A stretch of DNA of 6,820 bases. It comes from an uncultured Alistipes sp. (GTDB lineage: Bacteria; Bacteroidota; Bacteroidia; Bacteroidales; Rikenellaceae). How positions within the stretch are numbered: the first letter of the stretch is position 1; each line of letters opens with the position of its first letter. Where the stretch lies: NCBI GenBank assembly GCA_910586375.1, contig CAJUIE010000088.1, positions 1 through 6,820 of the forward strand. The letters are read 5' to 3'. The position numbers were made by a program, and so were the translations under genes. Under the pieces are notes generated by a model. It worked only from the letters and a program-made list of their open reading frames with translations, was not told where the DNA came from and did not search any database. Positions 1 through 4,919 of this stretch are shown in pieces.

Positions 1-170
1 CTGCAAGCCAGGAAATGGAAATGGAGAATTACGCCTCGTCTGTCCTTCTCCGGCTTTAGCCGAGCAGACCGAAACTTCGCCCATACAGGCTCCCGCAAAC
101 ACAGAGAAACCGAATGTCCCCCCCCCGAATAAACACCTCACAACAAAGACGTTGCTTTGCATTGTACAAG
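1..170. other. left-edge sequence, no gene assigned
   Basis: No gene can be called here. Three + strand frames run in from the edge and stop at TAG 57-59, TAA 130-132 and TAA 179-181. The last is proline- and threonine-rich and could be the C-terminal tail of an upstream protein, but I recognise none of them. CGGC-TTTA-GCCG at 51-62 could form a 4-bp hairpin, with no T-run after it. A run of nine C residues lies at 118-126. Sequence after about 130 becomes AT-rich, as expected for the upstream region of clpC. Confidence 0.4.
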
Positions 171-202
171 TAAACAAATAAGACCAATATACTAAACAAA
201 TA
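171..202. repeat. 10-bp direct repeat TAAACAAATA, two copies upstream of clpC
   Basis: TAAACAAATA occurs at 171-180 and again at 193-202, exactly 22 bp apart, so both copies lie on about the same face of the helix. The second copy ends 12 bp before the candidate clpC -7 element. An 8-bp palindrome, TTGTACAA, lies at 162-169, just before the first copy. The placement suits a binding site for a dimeric regulator, but the local AT-richness makes chance similarity possible and no known operator was recognised. Confidence 0.4.
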
Positions 203-203
203 C

Positions 204-244
204 GTTGCGCCGTTATTTTTGCGAATCAAAAAAAACGACGCAAC
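204..244. repeat. imperfect inverted repeat abutting the clpC start codon
   Basis: GTTGCGCCGTT at 204-214 is complementary to AACGACGCAAC at 234-244 at 10 of 11 positions; the only mismatch is C210 against A238. The 3' arm ends at the base before the clpC ATG (245), and the candidate -7 element lies in the spacer. In DNA it could be an operator. In a transcript that starts upstream of 204 it would fold into a stem placing the AUG at its foot. If transcription starts near 228 only the 3' arm is transcribed, which would favour a DNA-level role. No known heat-shock element (such as CIRCE) matches. Confidence 0.45.
214..221 (+). promoter_or_regulatory. candidate clpC promoter (-7 element TATTTTTG)
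   Basis: TATTTTTG matches the Bacteroidetes primary-sigma -7 consensus TAnnTTTG at all fixed positions and lies 23 bp before the clpC ATG, so transcription would start near 225-230 with a short leader. No TTTG or TTG sits at the expected -33 distance (about 190-196). The promoter is therefore incomplete and may depend on an activator, possibly acting at the direct repeat just upstream. Confidence 0.35.
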
Positions 245-2695
245 ATGCAAACCAAGATTTCGAAGACGCTCGAAGCTGTACTGGCCCGGGCAGCATTCAA
301 CACGGCCAAGGCGGGAGTTACCCACTCGCTGAAGGATCATCTCGCGCTGGAACTGCTGCGCGAAGAGGGATCACTGGCCTACCAGCTGCTCTCCGCACGC
401 CTCAAAGATTGGGAAGTATACCAGATACGTCTGCGCATAGAGCACGAACTGACGGAACCCAAATCCGACGAACGGCAGGAGCCGGAGAGTTTCTTCCGCA
501 CCTTCGGTAACACCCTGCGCGAGCAGGCCGGCACAACCCGCAGTATCTCGACGGCCCATGCCCTGCTGGCCATTGCCGCAGACCGGGGGTCCATCACCTC
601 GCGCGTGCTGGAGATGTACGGCATGACAGCCGACGTACTGACTCAGGAGCTCGAAAAGTTTGCTGTAGGCGATGATTTCCGCACCGAAATACAGGTGCAC
701 ATGCTCGACTTCGGCCAGGAGAACCGCCCTGAAGAGCCTCAGGCACACGTACTCGACAAATTCGGCGTTAACCTCACCCGTCTGGCCCGCGAAGGTAAGA
801 TCGACCCCGTCGTGGGACGCGAGCAGGAGATCGAGCGCGTAGTGCAGATACTCTCGCGCCGCAAGAAGAACAACCCGATCCTCATCGGCGAGGCAGGTGT
901 GGGCAAAAGTGCCATCGTCGAGGGATTGGCCCTGCGCATCGCAGCCGGGAAAGTACCCTACACGATCGCCGGCAAGACGCTCTTTTCGCTCGACGTCTCA
1001 TCGCTCGTGGCGGGCACGAAGTTCCGCGGCGAGTTCGAGGAGCGGATGCAGCAACTTCTGGACGAACTGCGCAAGTCGCGCGACACGATCGTCTTCATCG
1101 ACGAGATACACACCATCGTCGGAGCCGGTTCAACCCAGGGGAGCCTCGATACAGCCAACATCCTCAAGCCGGTGCTTGCGCGCGGCGAATTACAGACCAT
1201 CGGCGCCACGACGCTCGATGAATACCGTGAGAACATCGAGCGCGACCCGGCACTCGAACGACGCTTCCAGAAAGTACTCGTCGAGCCCACGACGCCCGAA
1301 GAAACGCTCCAGATTCTGCGCAACATCGCCCCTGCCTACGAGCAGCACCACCGCGTCCGCTACTCCGATGAAGCGCTGCGGGCCTGTGTGACACTCACCG
1401 AGCGCTATGTGACGGATCGTTACTTTCCCGACAAAGCCATCGACGTGATGGACGAAGCCGGTTCACGGGCCCATCTTCAAGCAGCCTGCGAACCCGAAGA
1501 GTTGCGAGAAATGGAGTCTTCCATAGGGGAAATGCAACGCGAGCGTCGCGAAGCGGTCGAAGCCATGGTCTACGAAAAGGCCGCCGCTGCAAGACTGCAC
1601 GAAATCGCTCTGCGAGCCAAGATCGACGAGACGCGCGCCGCCTGGCAGCGCTCCCTCGATGACCACCCCATAACGATCACCGAAGAGCACATTCAGCAAG
1701 TTGTTACTTCGATGACGGGCATTCCGGCCGAGCGCGTCTCGGGCAGCGAAGCGGGACGTCTGCAAACTCTCCACGCCCACCTGGCACACCGCGTCGTGGG
1801 GCAGGAGAAAGCCGTGGAGTGCATCGCACGCACGATCCGACGCTCGCGCGCCGGGCTCAAAGACGAGAACCGCCCTATCGGTGTCTTCCTCTTCGTAGGG
1901 CCCACAGGCGTAGGTAAAACCCTGCTGGCCAAGGAGGTATCGCGCTGGCTCTTCGACGAACACCGCGGTCTGATCCGCATTGACATGAGCGAATACGGAG
2001 AGAAGCACAACGTGGCCCGACTGATCGGTTCGCCTCCGGGTTACGTGGGTTATGGCGAGGGCGGGCAGCTGACCGAAGCCGTACGCCGCCAACCCTACTC
2101 GGTGGTACTGTTCGATGAGATCGAGAAGGCCCATCCCGATGTCTTCAACACGCTGCTGCAACTCTTCGACGAGGGGCGACTGACCGACGGTTCGGGCCGT
2201 CAGGTTGACTTCCGCAATACGATCGTCATCATGACCTCGAACGTGGGTTCGCGAGCCGTAGCGCAAAAATCGACCCATGTGGGCTATAGTACCGCCTCGA
2301 AAAGCGTAGCGGAAGAGACAACTCCCACGTGCGAATACAACAAGGCGCTTGAAGAGACTTTCGCACCGGAGTTTCTCAATCGCATCGACGAAGTAGTGAT
2401 GTTCCGCCCGCTTACGATGGCCGACGTGGAGCGAATCGTCGATCTGGAGCTCGAAGGGCTCTTCGGACGCACGCGACGCTTAGGCTACAACGTGAAGATC
2501 ACATCGGGAGCCAAACGCCGCCTGGCCGAATTGGGCTACCAGCAACGTTTCGGCGCCCGGTCGCTCAAACGTACGCTTGCAGATCGTGTTGAGGAGCCGC
2601 TGTCGGCCCTGATTATCGACGGTAAGCTCAACGAAGGCGACACGGTGGTCGTGGAATCCGACCGCTCACGCGGAGTACGTCTGCGAGTAGCCTGA
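245..2695 (+). CDS. clpC: ATP-dependent Clp protease ATP-binding subunit ClpC (Hsp100/AAA+ unfoldase)
   Basis: An 816-residue cytoplasmic double-AAA+ unfoldase that threads substrates into the ClpP peptidase. In order it shows a two-repeat Clp N-domain (about 1-145), D1 with Walker A GEAGVGKS (215-222), Walker B IVFIDE (282-287) and the LERRF arginine-finger region (338-341), a short helical middle domain with a UVR-like EKAAAARL motif (about 415-470), and D2 with Walker A GPTGVGKT (552-559), pore loop GYVGY (599-603), Walker B VVLFDE (620-625), arginine-finger region EFLNRIDE (709-716) and sensor-2 GAR (770-772). The short UVR-bearing middle domain indicates ClpC rather than ClpB, which has a long coiled coil, or ClpA. 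The ClpP-docking tripeptide appears as VGY (679-681) instead of VGF/IGF, and the D1 pore loop reads KFRG instead of the usual KYRG. The ATG at 245 has no Shine-Dalgarno but gives a full-length N-domain. The gene appears monocistronic, with a terminator directly after it. Confidence 0.95.
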   Translation: MQTKISKTLEAVLARAAFNTAKAGVTHSLKDHLALELLREEGSLAYQLLSARLKDWEVYQIRLRIEHELTEPKSDERQEPESFFRTFGNTLREQAGTTRSISTAHALLAIAADRGSITSRVLEMYGMTADVLTQELEKFAVGDDFRTEIQVHMLDFGQENRPEEPQAHVLDKFGVNLTRLAREGKIDPVVGREQEIERVVQILSRRKKNNPILIGEAGVGKSAIVEGLALRIAAGKVPYTIAGKTLFSLDVSSLVAGTKFRGEFEERMQQLLDELRKSRDTIVFIDEIHTIVGAGSTQGSLDTANILKPVLARGELQTIGATTLDEYRENIERDPALERRFQKVLVEPTTPEETLQILRNIAPAYEQHHRVRYSDEALRACVTLTERYVTDRYFPDKAIDVMDEAGSRAHLQAACEPEELREMESSIGEMQRERREAVEAMVYEKAAAARLHEIALRAKIDETRAAWQRSLDDHPITITEEHIQQVVTSMTGIPAERVSGSEAGRLQTLHAHLAHRVVGQEKAVECIARTIRRSRAGLKDENRPIGVFLFVGPTGVGKTLLAKEVSRWLFDEHRGLIRIDMSEYGEKHNVARLIGSPPGYVGYGEGGQLTEAVRRQPYSVVLFDEIEKAHPDVFNTLLQLFDEGRLTDGSGRQVDFRNTIVIMTSNVGSRAVAQKSTHVGYSTASKSVAEETTPTCEYNKALEETFAPEFLNRIDEVVMFRPLTMADVERIVDLELEGLFGRTRRLGYNVKITSGAKRRLAELGYQQRFGARSLKRTLADRVEEPLSALIIDGKLNEGDTVVVESDRSRGVRLRVA

Positions 2696-2697
2696 CG

Positions 2698-2730
2698 CGA
2701 AAGTCCCAGTTTGAAACTGGGACTTTTCGT
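2698..2730 (+). terminator. intrinsic terminator of clpC
   Basis: AAAGTCCCAG (2700-2709) pairs perfectly with CTGGGACTTT (2717-2726) around a 7-nt loop, TTTGAAA, whose ends could also pair. The 3' arm runs into T2724-T2727. It begins only two bases after the clpC TGA, so clpC transcription should end here and metK needs its own promoter. The stem is nearly self-complementary, so it could also stop transcription from the other strand. Confidence 0.88.
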
Positions 2731-2744
2731 TTCCGGCGCCACCG

Positions 2745-2939
2745 ACTTCTGCCCCGCTTCGGGTTTTTCGTAAAGGGCCTCGCTGCAAAGCAGACCGTCA
2801 GGGAGGTAAAAGCGGTTACGCCTGGAGCAGTGCGCCTACCGCAGCGACAAGCATAAACTCGGCGCACTTGTTTTTCGACACTTCCGAGGTAAACCCCGAG
2901 AACAGCAGTCGCCATTCGCTCGGTTTCCCAGTTCGCTGC
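2745..2939 (+). pseudogene. decayed 3' fragment of a FISUMP (Fib_succ_major) domain gene, copy 1
   Basis: From 2814 the frame reads GYAWSSAP, then a variable stretch, VNPE, and GFPVRC ending at 2939. This is the typical C-terminal end of the FISUMP/Fib_succ_major family, surface or secreted proteins of Bacteroidetes and Fibrobacteres. Upstream, PASGF (about 2752-2766) is in another frame from FRKG (2766-2777); the change falls in a T5 run (2764-2768), indicating a one-base frameshift. No start or N-terminal part exists. The usual stop after the RC motif is lost, so the frame continues over the metK promoter to TGA 3123-3125 with no family resemblance. The piece lies between the clpC terminator and the metK promoter. 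It aligns without gaps over 42 codons to the second fragment at 4593-4718. Family assignment is by motif recognition. Confidence 0.75.
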
Positions 2940-3053
2940 GGCTCGCACAATCTTCGGCCGGAAAATTCTTTTTGGACCAGGACTTTCTGTGTCAGCCAAA
3001 GAGACCAAAAAGGAGTTTTTCAAGACACAAATAACAGGTTCCAGACAACTTTT

Positions 3054-3084
3054 TTTGCTTTTCATAGAAATTATGCTACCTTTG
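3054..3084 (+). promoter_or_regulatory. metK promoter, Bacteroidetes primary-sigma type
   Basis: TTTG at 3054-3057, a 19-bp spacer, and TACCTTTG at 3077-3084 match the Bacteroidetes consensus TTTG-N19-21-TAnnTTTG at every fixed base. Transcription should start near 3088-3092. This puts a short GC hairpin (CCC-GA-GCC-GCAA-GGC-G-GGG, 3089-3107) at the extreme 5' end of the mRNA, followed by the riboswitch. The leader to the metK start would be about 135-140 nt. Confidence 0.8.
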
Positions 3085-3110
3085 CCGTCCCGAGCCGCAA
3101 GGCGGGGAAA

Positions 3111-3162
3111 TGTGGAAAGATTTGACTGATTGCAAACCACAATAAAAAATCGCTAAAACAGC
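3111..3162 (+). promoter_or_regulatory. SAM-II riboswitch aptamer in the metK leader
   Basis: The segment has the layout of a SAM-II aptamer. P1 is TGTGG (3111-3115) with CCACA (3137-3141). It closes a loop containing GATTTGACTGATTGCA (3119-3134). An A-rich linker follows, then the 3' strand GCTAAAA (3152-3158). From memory, the well-known environmental metX SAM-II RNA has GATTTAACC, ATTGCA and GCTAAAAAGG in the same order. The pseudoknot seems to covary: CTG (3126-3128) can pair with CAG (3159-3161), where that RNA has CC with GG. The aptamer begins about 20 nt after the predicted transcription start and ends about 65 nt before the metK AUG. SAM-II RNAs bind S-adenosylmethionine, the MetK product, so feedback repression of metK is the obvious role. 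A covariance-model search was not possible here. Confidence 0.85.
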
Positions 3163-3174
3163 ACATTTTTTATT
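3141..3174 (+). promoter_or_regulatory. possible expression-platform hairpin overlapping the SAM-II 3' strand
   Basis: AATAAAAAAT (3141-3150) is the exact reverse complement of ATTTTTTATT (3165-3174), enclosing a 14-nt loop that holds the aptamer's GCTAAAA and CAG. Inside the loop GCT (3152-3154) can also pair with AGC (3160-3162), followed by a T6 run. This fold would compete with the pseudoknot. It could act as a weak terminator or as an alternative conformer. The stem is all A-U, so it is marginal by itself. Confidence 0.4.
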
Positions 3175-3227
3175 CCCAAACAGCCAATTTTTTCCCATTT
3201 ATACGTTTAACCCTTAAAATGTATAGA

Positions 3228-4532
3228 ATGGGCTTTTTGTTTACATCGGAGTCGGTGTCCGAAGGGCACCCCGATAAAGTTTCGGATCAGATTTCCGACG
3301 CCATCCTCGACGAGTTCCTGCGTCGCGATTCCAATTCCAAAGTTGCCTGCGAGACGTTGTGCACCACCGGTTTGGTGGTCGTGGCGGGCGAAGTGCGCTC
3401 CGAAGCGTATGTCGACGTGCAGGGCGTAGCGCGCCGAGTGATCGAACGCATCGGCTACACCAAAAGCGAGTACCAATTCGACTGCAACTCGTGCGGCATT
3501 CTCTCGGCTATCCACGAGCAGTCGGCCGACATCAATCAGGGCGTCGTGCGCGCCACCGAGGAGCTGCAGGGCGCCGGCGACCAGGGCATCATGTTCGGCT
3601 ACGCCTGCAACGAAACGCGCGAAATGATGCCCGCAACACTGATTCTCTCGCACGTCATTCTCAAGGAGCTGGCCGTTATCCGCCGCGAGGGAAAAGAGAT
3701 GACCTACCTGCGTCCCGATTCGAAGTCGCAGGTGACTATCGAATACAACGAACAGACGGGCCATCCCATGCGTGTACACACCATCGTTGTCTCGACACAG
3801 CATGACGAATTCATCCTCTCCGGCAACGGCATCACCGAACTGGAAGCCGAACATAAGATGCAGGAGCGCATCCGTGAAGATGTCCGCACAATACTGATTC
3901 CACGCGTCAAGGCACGGTTAGAGCGCGCCGGCGACAAGTTGGCCGAGCTCATTGGCGATGACTACATCCTCCATGTCAATCCGACGGGCAAGTTCGTTAT
4001 CGGCGGTCCTCACGGCGACACGGGCCTTACGGGCCGCAAGATCATCGTCGACACATACGGTGGCCGCGGCGCTCACGGCGGCGGGGCTTTCTCGGGCAAG
4101 GATTCGTCGAAAGTAGACCGTTCGGCGGCTTACGCAGCGCGTCATATCGCCAAGAACTTAGTGGCGGCAGGCGTAGCCAACGAGGTTCTGGTGGAATTGA
4201 GCTATGCCATCGGTATCGCCGAACCTCTGTCGATCTACGTCGATACCTACCGCTCGGCCCGGCCCAAGGCGTTGGAGGGCATGACCGATGGCGAGATCGC
4301 CCGCCGCATCGGCAAGCTCTTCGATCTGCGGCCTGCCGCCATCGTGAAGCGATTCGGGCTGAAGAATCCCATCTTCGAGGCGACGGCTTCCTATGGCCAC
4401 TTCGGCAACCGCCCCTACACTCAAAAAGTTAAAATCTGGGAAAACGGCCACGAAGTCGAGCGCGAAATCGAATTCTTTGGCTGGGAGAAGCTCGACGCCG
4501 TAGAGACGATCCGCCAGGAATTTGGCTTATAA
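3228..4532 (+). CDS. metK: S-adenosylmethionine synthetase (methionine adenosyltransferase)
   Basis: A cytoplasmic enzyme that makes S-adenosylmethionine from methionine and ATP, releasing phosphate and pyrophosphate, usually as a tetramer with Mg2+ and K+. From the ATG at 3228 the product is 434 residues, normal for Bacteroidales MetK. It opens MGFLFTSESVSEGHPDK, with the catalytic/ATP-binding HPDK at 14-17. Signature 1 GAGDQGIMFGY is at 115-125 and signature 2 GGGAFSGKD at 284-292. The three-domain protein appears complete to its C-terminus. An in-frame ATG at 3219 would add MYR; I prefer 3228 because the family normally begins one or two residues before YLFTSESV. There is no Shine-Dalgarno; the leader is A/T-rich. 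It has its own consensus promoter and SAM-II aptamer upstream. A FISUMP fragment begins straight after its stop, so no clear terminator lies close behind. Confidence 0.96.
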   Translation: MGFLFTSESVSEGHPDKVSDQISDAILDEFLRRDSNSKVACETLCTTGLVVVAGEVRSEAYVDVQGVARRVIERIGYTKSEYQFDCNSCGILSAIHEQSADINQGVVRATEELQGAGDQGIMFGYACNETREMMPATLILSHVILKELAVIRREGKEMTYLRPDSKSQVTIEYNEQTGHPMRVHTIVVSTQHDEFILSGNGITELEAEHKMQERIREDVRTILIPRVKARLERAGDKLAELIGDDYILHVNPTGKFVIGGPHGDTGLTGRKIIVDTYGGRGAHGGGAFSGKDSSKVDRSAAYAARHIAKNLVAAGVANEVLVELSYAIGIAEPLSIYVDTYRSARPKALEGMTDGEIARRIGKLFDLRPAAIVKRFGLKNPIFEATASYGHFGNRPYTQKVKIWENGHEVEREIEFFGWEKLDAVETIRQEFGL

Positions 4533-4730
4533 AAAAACGCTTCGGGTTCCCGTGGCAGCAGTTCCGGTGGCCTGTTCGATGTGAGCACATATGGTTTCGC
4601 CTGGAGCAGTTCGCCTAACTCGGCGTCGGGCGTGTTCGGGTCGTACTTGAGCTTCTACGGTTCCTACGTGAACCCCGAGAGCGTCGACAACCGTGCGTAC
4701 GGTTTCCCCGTTCGCTGCGTGCAGGAATAA
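4533..4730 (+). pseudogene. orphan 3' fragment of a FISUMP (Fib_succ_major) domain gene, copy 2
   Basis: Starting at the codon after the metK TAA, and in the same frame, 65 sense codons run to TAA 4728-4730. They read ASGSRGSSSGG, STYGFAWSSSP, a variable stretch, VNPE, and GFPVRCVQE at the end. This is the last third of a FISUMP-type domain, including its natural stop, with no frameshift. No ATG is in frame; a GTG at 4581 could start a 49-residue peptide but has no recognisable ribosome site. Similarity to copy 1 begins at CGCTTCGGG (4538-4546), within six bases of the metK stop. Most likely this is a truncated remnant. Alternatives are a silent donor cassette or a C-terminal extension of MetK by rare stop-codon readthrough, which I consider unlikely. 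Confidence 0.75.
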
Positions 4731-4734
4731 GAGA

Positions 4735-4760
4735 GCTGGGGCCAGCGGGGGCGTCCCAGC
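4735..4760 (+). terminator. weak candidate terminator hairpin after the FISUMP fragment
   Basis: GCTGGGGC (4735-4742) can pair with GCGTCCCAGC (4753-4760 used) as an 8-bp stem with one G-U pair and a loop of about 10 nt. No T-run follows, so intrinsic termination is doubtful. It starts five bases after the fragment's TAA and may be the leftover terminator of the lost parental gene. Confidence 0.3.
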
Positions 4761-4871
4761 CCGATGGCATGAAATCGCAACAAGTTTCGGCTCCTCAATA
4801 ACATTTTTCGCTCCTTTGCTATACTATTTGATGTACACGGGCCGTTTGTCCTGCAAATACTGAAAGAGCCT

Positions 4872-4919
4872 ATGATGAAAATTGCCTACGAATCATTCAC
4901 ATCCAACATTCGACTATGA
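4872..4919 (+). CDS. 15-codon upstream ORF overlapping the degP start
   Basis: ATG ATG at 4872 opens MMKIAYESFTSNIRL, whose TGA (4917-4919) overlaps the degP ATG (4916-4918) as ATGA. GAAAGAG (4862-4868) lies three bases before the first ATG and is a plausible purine-rich ribosome site, whereas degP itself has none. The arrangement would allow translational coupling, with ribosomes finishing the leader re-initiating on degP. It is too short to assign by similarity and may be chance. No amino-acid bias suggesting attenuation is visible. Confidence 0.35.
   Translation: MMKIAYESFTSNIRL

Noticed and set aside
51..62. CGGC-TTTA-GCCG hairpin as a terminator of an upstream gene
   Set aside because: The stem is only 4 bp and no T-run follows.
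1463..2278. 271-codon open frame on the minus strand inside clpC
   Set aside because: It lies fully antisense to the conserved D2 domain of ClpC and has no recognisable motifs. It is a shadow of GC-rich coding sequence.
2868..3125. 85-codon open frame beginning at TTG
   Set aside because: Only its first 24 codons resemble a protein family (the FISUMP ending). The rest crosses the metK promoter and riboswitch, and there is no ATG or ribosome site. Treated as part of a pseudogene fragment.
4815..4830. Possible degP promoter around TATACT / TACTATTTG
   Set aside because: The -7 match needs one extra base between TA and TTTG, and no -33 element is at the right distance. The AT-rich stretch is suggestive but cannot be called.
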